Shown: positions 17,510 through 26,026 of the stretch, piece by piece
Numbering within the stretch: position 1 is the stretch's first letter
Layout of the letters: every line of letters begins with the position of its first letter
Assembly (NCBI GenBank): GCA_965246915.1
Contig: CBDFGB010000010.1
Span: 124,001 to 188,000 of the forward strand
Source of the DNA: CAVRQM01 sp965246915
Lineage (GTDB): Bacteria; Pseudomonadota; Alphaproteobacteria; Acetobacterales; Acetobacteraceae
Direction of reading: 5' to 3'
Length of the DNA stretch: 64,000 bases
Position numbers and translations under genes: made by a program
The notes under the pieces: model-generated
Told to the model about the DNA's origin: nothing
Database searches by the model: none
What the model saw: the letters and a program-made list of their open reading frames with translations, nothing else

Positions 17510-17932
17510 ATGGCGATCGAGCGTACCCTGTCCATCCTCAAGCCCGACGCCACGCGGCGCAACCTGACCGGCCAGATCAATGCCCGCTTCGAGGAGGCGG
17601 GCTTGCGCATCATCGCCCAGAAGCGGGTGCAACTCACCACGGCACAGGCCGAAGCGTTCTATGGCGTGCACAGCGAGCGCGGGTTTTTTCGCGACCTGGT
17701 GACGTTCATGACGTCGGGTCCGGTGGTGCCACAGGTGCTTGAGGGCGAAGGCGCGGTCGCTAGGAACCGTGAGATCATGGGCGCCACGGATCCCGCCAAG
17801 GCGGCGGAGGGCACAATCCGCGCGAGCTTCGCGGAAAGCATCGAGGCCAATTCGGTCCATGGCTCGGACAGCGCCGAGAACGCGGCGACGGAGATCGCCT
17901 TTTTCTTCGCCCAGACGGAGATCGTGGGTTAG
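17510..17932 (+). CDS. ndk: Nucleoside diphosphate kinase
   Basis: 140 residues, the normal length. Transfers the gamma phosphate of ATP to other nucleoside diphosphates through a phospho-His intermediate. The active site NSVHGSDS has His117; RTLSILKPDATRRN at the N-terminus and FYGVHSERGFFRDLV in the middle are family hallmarks. It is a single-gene unit: divergent from the zinc peptidase gene (128 bp between) and separated from the convergent oxidase subunit gene by a hairpin. Confidence 0.97.
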   Translation: MAIERTLSILKPDATRRNLTGQINARFEEAGLRIIAQKRVQLTTAQAEAFYGVHSERGFFRDLVTFMTSGPVVPQVLEGEGAVARNREIMGATDPAKAAEGTIRASFAESIEANSVHGSDSAENAATEIAFFFAQTEIVG

Positions 17933-17936
17933 GCGA

Positions 17937-17966
17937 GGCCCTTTCCCGAGCTAGCGGGCGAGGGCC
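17937..17966. terminator. Bidirectional terminator after ndk
   Basis: GGCCCT (17937-17942) pairs with AGGGCC (17961-17966); inside it CCCG (17945-17948) pairs with CGGG (17955-17958) around AGCTAG. This compound hairpin begins 4 bp after the ndk stop and lies between it and the convergent 56-codon gene. Confidence 0.55.
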
Positions 17967-17985
17967 GGAGACAAGCTTGGCGCGA

Positions 17986-18156
17986 CTACAGCAGAAAAAA
18001 CGCCATCAGAAGCAACAGGACGACGAGGCCGATCAGCGCGGTCGTGACGAGGCCGGTGAAGAACGACCAGAACTTCTTGCGGTCGTCGAGGAACACCTCC
18101 TCGGTGACCGGGGCCATGCCCGCAACCGCGGCGCCGTCCGCACGAATATCGGCCAT
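17986..18156 (-). CDS. aa3-type cytochrome c oxidase subunit IV-like small membrane protein
   Basis: 56 residues from the ATG at 18156, with a GAGGAG-type ribosome site 6-10 bases upstream. The sequence has a polar N-terminus with TEEVFLDDRKKFWSFFTG and then a single membrane helix (ALIGLVVLLLLMAFFLL) ending at the stop. This pattern, an acidic lead, an aromatic FWSFF patch and one TM helix, fits the short subunit IV of bacterial aa3 oxidases (COX_aa_IV family), which packs beside subunits I and III. The main oxidase genes are not in the window. An alternative is an unrelated single-span protein; the resemblance is by eye. It lies 32 bp downstream of purN on the same strand. Confidence 0.65.
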   Translation of the reverse strand: MADIRADGAAVAGMAPVTEEVFLDDRKKFWSFFTGLVTTALIGLVVLLLLMAFFLL

Positions 18157-18188
18157 GATCGCTCCTCGCTGCCCGCTGGCACCGCGTT

Positions 18189-18833
18189 TTAGGCGGCGGC
18201 CGACCGCAGGGGCAAGGGGTTCGACAACGCGGCCGTGGGATCCGGCGCAACGCCCGTCGTCCCGGAAGCGAATGCGGCCAGGGCGGCCGGATACAGCGCG
18301 TGCTCGGCGACCAACACGCGCGAAGCAAGAGTTTCGGGATCGTCGCCTGCCAAGACGGGCACCGCCGCCTGCGCAAGGATCGGCCCCTCATCCATGACAT
18401 CGGTGACCAGATGCACGGTACAGCCGTGCAGTTTCACGCCGGCCGCCAGCGCGCGGGCGTGGGTGTGGAGGCCCGGGAACGCCGGCAGGAGACTGGGATG
18501 GATATTTAACATCCGCCCCGCGTACCGCCCGACCAGGAATGGTGTCAGCATCCGCATATAGCCGGCCAAGCACACGATTTCCGCTCCGGCCGCGTCGAGC
18601 GTGTCCGCGACCAAGGCTTCATGCGCCGCTCGATTGCGACCGAATGGCCTGTGCTCGACCGCGACGGTCGCGACGCCGCGCGCGTTTGCTCGACGGAGGC
18701 CGGCGGCATCGGCGCGGTTGGACAGCACCAGTACGAACTCGACGGGAAAATCGGCACCGGACGCGGCATCCAGCAAAGCGAGCATGTTGGACCCGCGGCC
18801 GCTGATGAGGATCGCCGCCCGCCGCCTCACCAT
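18189..18833 (-). CDS. purN: Phosphoribosylglycinamide formyltransferase 1
   Basis: 214 residues. Third step of purine synthesis: transfers a formyl group from 10-formyl-tetrahydrofolate to glycinamide ribonucleotide. Hallmarks are the substrate loop AILISGRGSNM, the catalytic stretch MLNIHPSLLPAFPGLHTHARAL (Asn-x-His), and HLVTDVMDEGPIL holding the catalytic Asp. The ATG at 18833 lies within the last codons of purM (7-bp overlap), the common alphaproteobacterial purM-purN coupling. Confidence 0.95.
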   Translation of the reverse strand: MVRRRAAILISGRGSNMLALLDAASGADFPVEFVLVLSNRADAAGLRRANARGVATVAVEHRPFGRNRAAHEALVADTLDAAGAEIVCLAGYMRMLTPFLVGRYAGRMLNIHPSLLPAFPGLHTHARALAAGVKLHGCTVHLVTDVMDEGPILAQAAVPVLAGDDPETLASRVLVAEHALYPAALAAFASGTTGVAPDPTAALSNPLPLRSAAA

Positions 18834-19879
18834 CCGTCGACCACGACCTCCACGACCGCCCGCCGGTCGTCGTCTACGTCACGCGGCTCCAGTCGGCCGA
18901 TCGGCGCGACGCTCTCGCCATGCCGGGCCAGCAGGGCGACCGCCGCCGCCGCGTCGTCCGGCCGCACCACGACGACCATGCCGATCCCGCAGTTGAACAC
19001 CCGGAGCATTTCAGCGGGCTTCACATCGCCCGCGCGCGCAAGCCATTGGAAGACCGGCGGCGGGGCGGGCAGCCGAATGACCGCCCGCAGACTCGGCGGC
19101 AGCACGCGCGGAACGTTGCCCGGCAGCCCGCCGCCGGTGACGTGAGCGGCTGCCCGCAAAAGCCCGGCGCGATGCCCTGCCAGCAGCGCCCGGACGTAGA
19201 TTCGGGTGGGACGCAGCAGCACCTCCCCCAGACTCGTTCCTGGCTCGAACGGGGCCGGTGCGTCCCAACCGAGCCCGCTGGCCGCGACGATGCGACGGAC
19301 CAGGGAAAAGCCGTTGGAATGCACGCCGCTGGCGGCGATGCCAAGCACGACGTCGCCCGCCGCCACGGCCGCGGGCAGCAGCGCGCCGCGCTCGGCGGCC
19401 CCGACTGCGAACCCCGCGAGGTCGTAGTCGCCGGCTGCGTACATCCCTGGCATCTCCGCCGTCTCCCCGCCGACCAGCGCGCAACCAGCCTGCCGACAGC
19501 CCTCCGCGATGCCCGCCACAACGGCCGCCGCCGCCGCAACGTCGAGCTGGCCCGTCGCGAAGTAGTCCAAGAAGAACAGCGGCTCGGCACCCTGCACAAT
19601 CAGGTCGTTGACGCACATAGCCACCAAATCGATGCCGATCGTGTCGTGTCGCCCCGCCTCAATCGCCACTCGCAACTTCGTGCCGACCCCGTCGGTCGCG
19701 GCCACCAGGACCGGATCGACAAAGCCGGCGGCACGGGGGTCAAACAACGCGCCGAAGCCACCCAGTCCGCCCATCACGCCCGCTCGGTCGGTCGATCTGG
19801 CGAGTGGCTTGATCCGCTCGACCAGCGCGTCTCCCGCGTCGATGTCGACGCCCGCTCCGCGATAGGTCATGCTCGGCAT
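18827..19879 (-). CDS. purM: Phosphoribosylformylglycinamidine cyclo-ligase
   Basis: 350 residues from the ATG at 19879, with GGGAG six bases upstream; an ATG three codons later is possible. Converts FGAM plus ATP to aminoimidazole ribonucleotide. Motifs: TYRGAGVDIDAGDALVERI, LVAATDGVGTKL, DLVAMCVNDLIVQGAEPLFFLDY, GGETAEMPGMY and ASGVHSNGFSLVR. It forms a two-gene unit with purN and is divergent from the AI-2E-type permease gene, with about 97 bp holding both promoters. Confidence 0.95.
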   Translation of the reverse strand: MPSMTYRGAGVDIDAGDALVERIKPLARSTDRAGVMGGLGGFGALFDPRAAGFVDPVLVAATDGVGTKLRVAIEAGRHDTIGIDLVAMCVNDLIVQGAEPLFFLDYFATGQLDVAAAAAVVAGIAEGCRQAGCALVGGETAEMPGMYAAGDYDLAGFAVGAAERGALLPAAVAAGDVVLGIAASGVHSNGFSLVRRIVAASGLGWDAPAPFEPGTSLGEVLLRPTRIYVRALLAGHRAGLLRAAAHVTGGGLPGNVPRVLPPSLRAVIRLPAPPPVFQWLARAGDVKPAEMLRVFNCGIGMVVVVRPDDAAAAVALLARHGESVAPIGRLEPRDVDDDRRAVVEVVVDGW

Positions 19880-19976
19880 CAGCGGCTCCCAACAACGGCC
19901 ATCCGGCGCAGGGCCGCGGGACGGGGCCTGAGCCCATTTAACCAACATGGTTCCGACGTCCAGGCAAGGAGCAGGC

Positions 19977-21116
19977 GTGCCCGAAGACGGATCCCTCCCA
20001 CCGCGACCGGTGCGCCCGATCCGCGAGACCACACGCGCGGAACGACTGGCGCTGCTGGGCGGGCTACTCGTCGTGTTGTGGTTTGCCCTCAGCCTGTTCG
20101 AGTCGGTCCTGCTGCCCTTCGTGGCGGCCACCGGCATCGCTTATTTTCTCGATCCCGTGGCGACGAGGTTCTGCCGCGCCGGCATGCCGCGCGGTGCCGC
20201 CGCCCTGCTGCTGGTCATCGCCCTTGTCGCCGCCGGATTGCTGTTCGCGCTGCTGCTGTATCCGTTGATCCTCGCGCAGTTCGGCCTGCTGCTCGGCCGG
20301 GTGCCCGCGTATGTCGAGGCGGTTCGGCAGTTCGCGCTGAGCACGGTCGACGACTTGCAGCAGCGGCTTGGGCCAGATTTCATCGATCAAAGGCTGCGCG
20401 ACCTGGTGGCCGGACAGGCCGGCGCGATGCTGTCCTTCGTTGCCGGCGCCCTGCCCCGCCTGATCGGCAGCGGGTTCGCGCTGTTCAACGTGCTGACCCT
20501 GCTGGTCGTCACCCCGGTCGTCGCCTTCTACCTGCTGCGCGACTGGCCGGGCGTGATCGGGCGCATAGATTCCTGGCTGCCCGGCCGCTATGCCACCGTC
20601 TTGCGCGCGCAGGCCCGTGAGGTCGACCGCATCCTGTCAGCCTGGCTGCGCGGGCAGGCGATCTGCTGCCTCGCGCTCGCCTTGTTCTACGCGCTCGGAC
20701 TCTCCGCCGTCGGCCTCGATCTGGCGCTCATCGTCGGGCTGTCGGCCGGCGTGCTGTCGTTCATCCCCTATGTCGGCACCATCACCGGGGCGGTGAGCTC
20801 GATCGGTCTCGCATTCGCCCAGTTTCCGACCTGGACCGGCGTCGCCCAGGTCGCCGGGGTGTTCGTGCTCGGCCAAATCCTCGAAGGCTACGTGATCTAT
20901 CCACGCTTCCTCGGCGACCGCGTCGAACTGCACGCGGTCTGGGTGATCTTTGCGCTGTTCGCCGGCGGTGCCGCATTCGGCTTTCTCGGCGTGCTGCTCG
21001 CCGTGCCGGTCGCCGCAGTCATCGGCGTGCTTTGCCGGTTCTGGCTGCACCGCTATCTTGCCAGCCCGCTCTACCTGGAGAACGCCTCCGGACCTTCCGG
21101 GGGCGCGATCACGTGA
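19977..21116 (+). CDS. AI-2E-family transporter (PerM-like permease)
   Basis: 379 residues from GTG 19977, chosen because AAGGAG sits 5 bases upstream; an ATG ten codons earlier has no ribosome site. About eight membrane helices. The pattern FESVLLPFVAATGIAYFLDPV, VTPVVAFYLLRDWP, SFIPYVGTITGA and GQILEGYVIYPRFLGDRVELHAVWVIFAL is that of the PerM/TqsA (AI-2E transporter) superfamily. Members differ in cargo, including autoinducer or Na+/H+ exchange, so the substrate is open. In many alphaproteobacteria this gene precedes hdaA and ppk as here; the stop overlaps the GTG start of hdaA. Confidence 0.88.
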   Translation: MPEDGSLPPRPVRPIRETTRAERLALLGGLLVVLWFALSLFESVLLPFVAATGIAYFLDPVATRFCRAGMPRGAAALLLVIALVAAGLLFALLLYPLILAQFGLLLGRVPAYVEAVRQFALSTVDDLQQRLGPDFIDQRLRDLVAGQAGAMLSFVAGALPRLIGSGFALFNVLTLLVVTPVVAFYLLRDWPGVIGRIDSWLPGRYATVLRAQAREVDRILSAWLRGQAICCLALALFYALGLSAVGLDLALIVGLSAGVLSFIPYVGTITGAVSSIGLAFAQFPTWTGVAQVAGVFVLGQILEGYVIYPRFLGDRVELHAVWVIFALFAGGAAFGFLGVLLAVPVAAVIGVLCRFWLHRYLASPLYLENASGPSGGAIT

Positions 21117-21772
21117 CCCGGAGCGCGCAACTCGCGCTGCCGTTCGGGCACGTTCCGGGCTACGCTCCGCAAGAATTCTTCCGCTCGCCCGGGAACGAAG
21201 CGGCACTGGCCTGGCTCGCCCGGTCGACGGACTGGCCGGACGGGCGGTTGGTCATCTGGGGGGCCGTGGGAAGCGGCAAGACGCATCTGTTGCATGTCTG
21301 GGCGGCCGAGAGCCGCGCGGTGCTGTCGTGCGGAGCCGACCTCGATTGGACAGAAGCCCTGCAGGGCAGCGGGCCGATCGCTATCGACGACGCCGACGCC
21401 GCTCCCGAGACGCCGCTGCTGCATCTCGTCAATGCGGCAGCCGAATGGGAGCGCCCCTTGGTGCTGACATCGCGCCGCCATCCCAGCCGATGGCCGATGA
21501 AGCTTGCCGATCTGTCGAGCCGGCTGCGCGCCGCGGCCGAGGTGGAGCTGCGCGGTCCGGAGGACGATTTGCTGTCCCCGCTATTTTCGCGGCTGCTGGC
21601 CGAGCGCCAGCTTGCTGTGCCGCATCATGTGCAAGCCTGGCTGCTGCGCCGATTGCCACGCAGCCCGGCGGCGCTGGAGGCGGCGGCCGCCCGGTTGGAC
21701 CATGCCTTGCTCGAATCGCCCGGGCGCGTGACCCGAGCTCTTGCCACCGCGATCGTCGAGAGCCTCGCATGA
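21113..21772 (+). CDS. hdaA: DnaA-regulatory ATPase HdaA
   Basis: 219 residues from GTG 21113, overlapping the upstream stop (GTGA). The N-terminal QLALPFG matches the QxxLPF sliding-clamp-binding motif of Hda proteins, and Walker A (GAVGSGKTH), Walker B-like (IAIDDAD) and a DnaA-like lid (LTSRRHPSRW, sensor) make a short DnaA AAA+ domain without a DNA-binding domain. With the clamp it promotes ATP hydrolysis by DnaA and so limits re-initiation of replication. The gene is followed immediately by ppk1 and belongs to the same transcript. Confidence 0.88.
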   Translation: MTRSAQLALPFGHVPGYAPQEFFRSPGNEAALAWLARSTDWPDGRLVIWGAVGSGKTHLLHVWAAESRAVLSCGADLDWTEALQGSGPIAIDDADAAPETPLLHLVNAAAEWERPLVLTSRRHPSRWPMKLADLSSRLRAAAEVELRGPEDDLLSPLFSRLLAERQLAVPHHVQAWLLRRLPRSPAALEAAAARLDHALLESPGRVTRALATAIVESLA

Positions 21773-21855
21773 AGTTTTCGCGTCGGTCGGGATTGCCGCC
21801 TGCCGTGGCGGGGCCGCATCGATCTAAACTATCGGCCAGTCAGCGGAGACTAAAA

Positions 21856-24093
21856 ATGAGTGCGATGCCCCTGCCCGATGTGCATGTCGAGCCGGCGCTG
21901 GTGCCCGATGCGGAGCGACCTGACGTCGCAACAGCGGGACGGATCGAATCCGATTCACCCGAACGTTTCATCAATCGGGAACTCTCCTGGCTCGACTTCA
22001 ACGGTCGCGTGTTGGAGGAGGCGATGAACGAGCGCCACCCGCTGCTGGAGCGGCTGCGCTTTGTCTCCATCAGTGCCGCCAACCTCGACGAATTCTACTC
22101 CGTCCGCGTCGCCGGGCTGATTGGCCAGGCCAAGGCGGGTGTCACCAGCCGCTCACCGGACGGGCTGAACCCGGCACAGCAGCTTGCGGTCGTGGAGGCG
22201 CGAGCACGAGAGTTGATCGGCGCGCAGCAGCGCGTGTGGCGCGGCTTGGCGGCCGAGCTCGCGCAGGCCCGGATCCTTCTCGTCGACCCCACAACCTTGC
22301 ACGGCGCGGACCGTGCCTGGCTCTCGGCTTGGTTCATGGAACGTGTCTTCCCGGTCGTGACGCCACTGGCGATCGATCCGGCGCACCCGTTTCCGTTCAT
22401 CCCGAACATGGGCCTCGTCATGGCCCTTCGCCTGTTGCGGGATTCCGACGGGCACGGAATGGCCGCCCTCATCCCTCTCCCGGCGCAGATCTCCCGCTTT
22501 ATCCGCCTCCCCGCCGGGGACGCCGGCAAGGAAGCGCCGATCCGCTTCGTGCAACTCGAACACCTCGTCCGCCTGTTCCTCGATCAGCTGTTTCCAGGCT
22601 TCCGCGTGCTCGGCCACGGCGTGTTCCGGCTCGTGCGCGACACCGACGTGGAGTTCGAGGAAGAGGCCGAGGATCTGGTCCGCTCGTACGAGACCGCGCT
22701 CAAACGCCGTCGCAGAGGGGTGGCGATCCATCTCGCCGTCAACATCGGAATGTCCGACGAACTGCGCGAGATCGTGGCCGACGAGTTGGACGCCGAGGCG
22801 CAGGAAATCCATTCGGTCGACGGACTGCTCGGCCTGGTCGACATCAAGCAGTTGATCGTCGACGACCGCCCCGATCTGCTGTTCCCGCCCTACACACCGC
22901 GCTTCCCGGAGCGAATCCGCGATTTCGCGGGCGATTGCTTCGCGGCGATACGGGCCAAGGACATCATCGTGCATCATCCGTTCGAGAGCTTCGACGTGGT
23001 GGTCCAGTTTCTTCGGCAGGCGGCGGGTGATCCGAACGTCGTCGCGGTCAAGCAGACCCTGTACCGCACGAGCCGGGATAGCCCGATCGTCGGCGCGCTG
23101 ATCGAGGCGGCGGAGGCCGGCAAGTCGGTCACCGCACTGGTGGAACTGCGCGCCCGTTTCGACGAAGAAGCCAACATCCGCCTCGCCCGCGCCCTGGAAG
23201 CGGCCGGGGTGCAAGTGGTATTCGGGTTCACCGAATTGAAGACGCATGCGAAACTGTCTCTGGTTGTCCGTCGCGAAGGCGGCTCGCTTCGGTCCTACGC
23301 GCATTTCGGTACGGGCAACTACCACCCGATCACCGCGCGCATCTACACCGACCTGTCGTTCTTCACCTGCGACCCGGACCTGACCCGGGATTCCTCGAGA
23401 CTGTTCAACTTCATGACCGGCTACGCGCAGCCTGAGAAGATGGACGCGATCGCCTTCAGCCCGCTGACCACTCGGACAACGTTGGTCGCCTTGATCGAGG
23501 CGGAGATCGCGCACGCCCGCGCCGGCCGGCCGGCGTCCATCTGGCTGAAGATGAACAGCCTGGTCGACGAGGACATGATCGACGCGCTGTATCGCGCCTC
23601 TCAGGCTGGGGTGCATGTCGACGCGGTGATCCGCGGCATCTGCTGCCTGCGCGCCGGCGTTCCGGGCCTGTCGGAGAACATTCGGGTCAAGTCGATCGTC
23701 GGCCGGTTCCTGGAGCATGCCCGTATCTGTTGTTTCGGCAACGGCCACAAGCTGCCGGGCCGGCACGCAAAGGTCTTCATAAGCTCCGCCGACTGGATGG
23801 CTCGCAATCTCGACTGGCGCGTCGAGACCTTGGTGCCGATCACTAACCCGACGGTCCATGCTCAGGTGTTGGACCAGATCATGGTGATCAATTTCCGCGA
23901 CACGATGCAGTCCTGGGAGATGCGGCCCAACGGCACGTGGATGCGGCTGGAAGCCGGCGCGGACGGCGAGGCGTTCTCGGCGCACGAGTATTTCATGACG
24001 AACCCGTCGCTGTCCGGACGCGGCTCGGCGCTGCACGGCTCGCTGCAAGCGGCCCCGCACGCCCGGCGACAGGACCGGGTGCTCGAGGACTGA
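21856..24093 (+). CDS. ppk1: Polyphosphate kinase 1
   Basis: 745 residues from ATG 21856 (GGAGA six bases upstream). An in-frame ATG at 21769, overlapping the hdaA stop, would add 29 residues of weak similarity. Makes long polyphosphate from ATP by way of a phospho-His. Markers: the N-terminal INRELSWLDFNGRVLEEA, SANLDEFYSVRVAGL, the phospho-His region LKTHAKLSLVVRREGG, VKSIVGRFLEHARI and SADWMARNLDWRVE near the C-terminus. Normal length for the family. It is coupled to ppx, whose TTG start lies 2 bp beyond its stop. Confidence 0.97.
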   Translation: MSAMPLPDVHVEPALVPDAERPDVATAGRIESDSPERFINRELSWLDFNGRVLEEAMNERHPLLERLRFVSISAANLDEFYSVRVAGLIGQAKAGVTSRSPDGLNPAQQLAVVEARARELIGAQQRVWRGLAAELAQARILLVDPTTLHGADRAWLSAWFMERVFPVVTPLAIDPAHPFPFIPNMGLVMALRLLRDSDGHGMAALIPLPAQISRFIRLPAGDAGKEAPIRFVQLEHLVRLFLDQLFPGFRVLGHGVFRLVRDTDVEFEEEAEDLVRSYETALKRRRRGVAIHLAVNIGMSDELREIVADELDAEAQEIHSVDGLLGLVDIKQLIVDDRPDLLFPPYTPRFPERIRDFAGDCFAAIRAKDIIVHHPFESFDVVVQFLRQAAGDPNVVAVKQTLYRTSRDSPIVGALIEAAEAGKSVTALVELRARFDEEANIRLARALEAAGVQVVFGFTELKTHAKLSLVVRREGGSLRSYAHFGTGNYHPITARIYTDLSFFTCDPDLTRDSSRLFNFMTGYAQPEKMDAIAFSPLTTRTTLVALIEAEIAHARAGRPASIWLKMNSLVDEDMIDALYRASQAGVHVDAVIRGICCLRAGVPGLSENIRVKSIVGRFLEHARICCFGNGHKLPGRHAKVFISSADWMARNLDWRVETLVPITNPTVHAQVLDQIMVINFRDTMQSWEMRPNGTWMRLEAGADGEAFSAHEYFMTNPSLSGRGSALHGSLQAAPHARRQDRVLED

Positions 24094-24095
24094 TC

Positions 24096-25586
24096 TTGCC
24101 ATTCAATCCGCGGCCAGAGCTGCCGCGCTGCGCCGTCGTCGATTTGGGGTCAAATTCGGTCCGGCTCGTCGTATTCGAGGGGACCGGACGGACGCCCATT
24201 GCGATTTTCAATGAGAAGGCGGTGCTCCGCCTTGGGCGCGGGTTGCAGGCGACCGGCTTGCTTCATGCCGAGGGGATGGAACAGGCGCTGACCGTCATGA
24301 CTCGGTACGCCGCGATCGCACGCGCCATGGGAGCCTGGCCATTCGAGGTTCTCGCGACCGCCGCGGTGCGCGACGCGAGCAACGGCGCCACATTTGTAGG
24401 CCGGCTCGAAGCGCTGCTGGACGGCGTGCGGATCCGGATCCTGTCGGGCGAGCAGGAGGCGGCGCTGTCGGCGGAGGGGCTGCTATGCGGCATTCCCGAC
24501 GCCGATGGGGTGCTCGCCGACATCGGCGGCGGCTCGCTGGAATTGGTTCGGATACGGCATGGCCGTCCGGGCGGCGGCCAGACATTGCGGCTGGGCGTCA
24601 TCAGGCTGGCCGAACGGGCGAATGGCGACATGGCGCGGGCGCGGGCCTTGGCGGAAGCTGATCTCGCCGAAGTGCGGTGGCTATCGGAGGGACTGGGCAG
24701 CGACCTGTATCTCGTCGGCGGGGCGTGGCGCGGGCTCGCCCGCATGCACATCGCGGCCACCAGCTATCCGCTCAATATCGTCCATCACTACAGCATCGAG
24801 CACGAGGCGGCGCGCGAGCTGACCGCCACGGTGGCCGGCGCGTCGCGACGGCTGCTGGAGCGGATGCCGGGGGTGCCTCGTCGTCGTGTCGACGACCTGC
24901 CATTCGCGGCCGTGGTGTTGCGGCGGCTGCTGCGGGCGACCGGCGCGCGGCGCGTGGTGTTCAGCGCCAACGGCCTGCGCGAGGGTTGGTACGTGCAGCG
25001 TATTCCCTCGGAGTTGCGGGCGCAGGACGGGCTGCTGGCGGCCGGCCGGGACTATGCGGCGCAACTGGGCCGAGATCCGGCACTCCCGCCGGCGCTGCTG
25101 GCCTGGACCGACCCGCTTTTTCCGCACGAGAGCGCCGAGCAGCACAGGCTGCGCGAGGCAGCCTGCTGGCTCTCCGACATCGGCAGCCACGACCACCCGG
25201 AGTATCGCGCCGAGCAGGCGTTCTTGCGCATCCTGCGCCAGCCCGGCGTGGGGATGGACCACCCCGCCCGTGCGTTCCTCGCGCTGGCGGTGGCGGTCCG
25301 CTACGAGGCCGAGCCGGACAGTTCGTTCCTGTTGCCCGTGCTGAGCCTGCTGCCGTCCGAGGCGATCGGCCGGGCGACCATTCTCGGCTGCGCGTTGCGT
25401 CTCGCGTACACATTGTCGGCCGGCACGCCGGATCTGCTGGCCGCGACACGGCTGCTGGTCAACGGCACGCTGGCGCTGCACCTCGCGCGGGGTAGCGGCG
25501 TCTTCGCGGGGGAGAGCGTCACGCGCCGGCTGGAGCGGCTTGCGGTCGCGGTGGGGATGCCGTCGGAGACGGCGATGGCGGCTTAG
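24096..25586 (+). CDS. ppx: Exopolyphosphatase / guanosine pentaphosphate phosphohydrolase
   Basis: 496 residues from TTG 24096, with GAGGA seven bases upstream; no ATG fits. ASKHA-fold N-terminal domains: VVDLGSNSVRLVVFEG (phosphate-1 loop), RVRDASNG, the glutamate in LSGEQEAALSAEG, and DIGGGSLELVRI (phosphate-2). The C-terminal half is the helical HD-like domain of long Ppx proteins. It degrades polyphosphate processively from the end. Its pairing with ppk1 links synthesis and breakdown. The stop overlaps the convergent acetyltransferase remnant by a few bases. Confidence 0.93.
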   Translation: MPFNPRPELPRCAVVDLGSNSVRLVVFEGTGRTPIAIFNEKAVLRLGRGLQATGLLHAEGMEQALTVMTRYAAIARAMGAWPFEVLATAAVRDASNGATFVGRLEALLDGVRIRILSGEQEAALSAEGLLCGIPDADGVLADIGGGSLELVRIRHGRPGGGQTLRLGVIRLAERANGDMARARALAEADLAEVRWLSEGLGSDLYLVGGAWRGLARMHIAATSYPLNIVHHYSIEHEAARELTATVAGASRRLLERMPGVPRRRVDDLPFAAVVLRRLLRATGARRVVFSANGLREGWYVQRIPSELRAQDGLLAAGRDYAAQLGRDPALPPALLAWTDPLFPHESAEQHRLREAACWLSDIGSHDHPEYRAEQAFLRILRQPGVGMDHPARAFLALAVAVRYEAEPDSSFLLPVLSLLPSEAIGRATILGCALRLAYTLSAGTPDLLAATRLLVNGTLALHLARGSGVFAGESVTRRLERLAVAVGMPSETAMAA

Positions 25587-25927
25587 CCCCTGTTGTCGCG
25601 AAGCTCCGCCGTAAGGATCTCCATGATGAGATCATCATGTCGCTGTCCCGAAACGAGCGCGGCGTTGCGCTCGTGTCCCTCAATGACGAACCCGCAAGCA
25701 AGATAGCAACGTATCGCGCGAGTGTTGTAGGCAATGTACTCAACAATCGACGCGCGAGGCTGTGCTGCGAGGCCAGCGAGCCACCGCATCACTTCGGCAG
25801 GCTTCAGCGGCGGCAGGGTCTGCGCGTCCGAGCCAAACATTCTGACGATGTCCGGGTCCTGGCCAAGCGCCAGTCGTTGCGCGATGTCATTTTGTCGAGG
25901 CTTGCGAAGCCGGATCGGCAAAGTCAT
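25583..25927 (-). pseudogene. GNAT acetyltransferase with internal deletion
   Basis: 114 residues. The N-terminus (IRLRKPRQNDIAQRLAL) and the C-terminus (AYNTRAIRCYLACGFVIEGHER) are those of RimJ/RimL-type GNAT acetyltransferases, which are normally about 170-190 residues. The middle is missing: after AAQPRASIVEY the sequence jumps straight to the acceptor-side YNTRAIRCY helix, so the acetyl-CoA pyrophosphate loop (QxxGxG/A) and its strand are gone. About 60 residues appear deleted without a frameshift. The product cannot bind acetyl-CoA in the usual way, so I call it a broken gene. Confidence 0.65.
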
Positions 25928-26026
25928 CCCAAAGCCGACGCTGCGGCGGCGGTAGGATGTTCAGACGCGGGAATGGACAAGTCGTCATGGACCTCTAAGG
26001 CCGGCCAACGCCTGCGACATACATAT

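Noticed and set aside
18920..20620. 566-codon plus-strand frame over purM
   Set aside because: Antisense to purM, then out of frame with the permease; no recognisable domain.
20950..21855. Long in-frame N-terminal extension of ppk1
   Set aside because: It overlaps the permease and hdaA genes; the PPK1 family begins near the ATG at 21856.
22153..24102. 649-codon frame antisense to ppk1
   Set aside because: ppk1 has all catalytic motifs on the other strand; this is a high-GC shadow.
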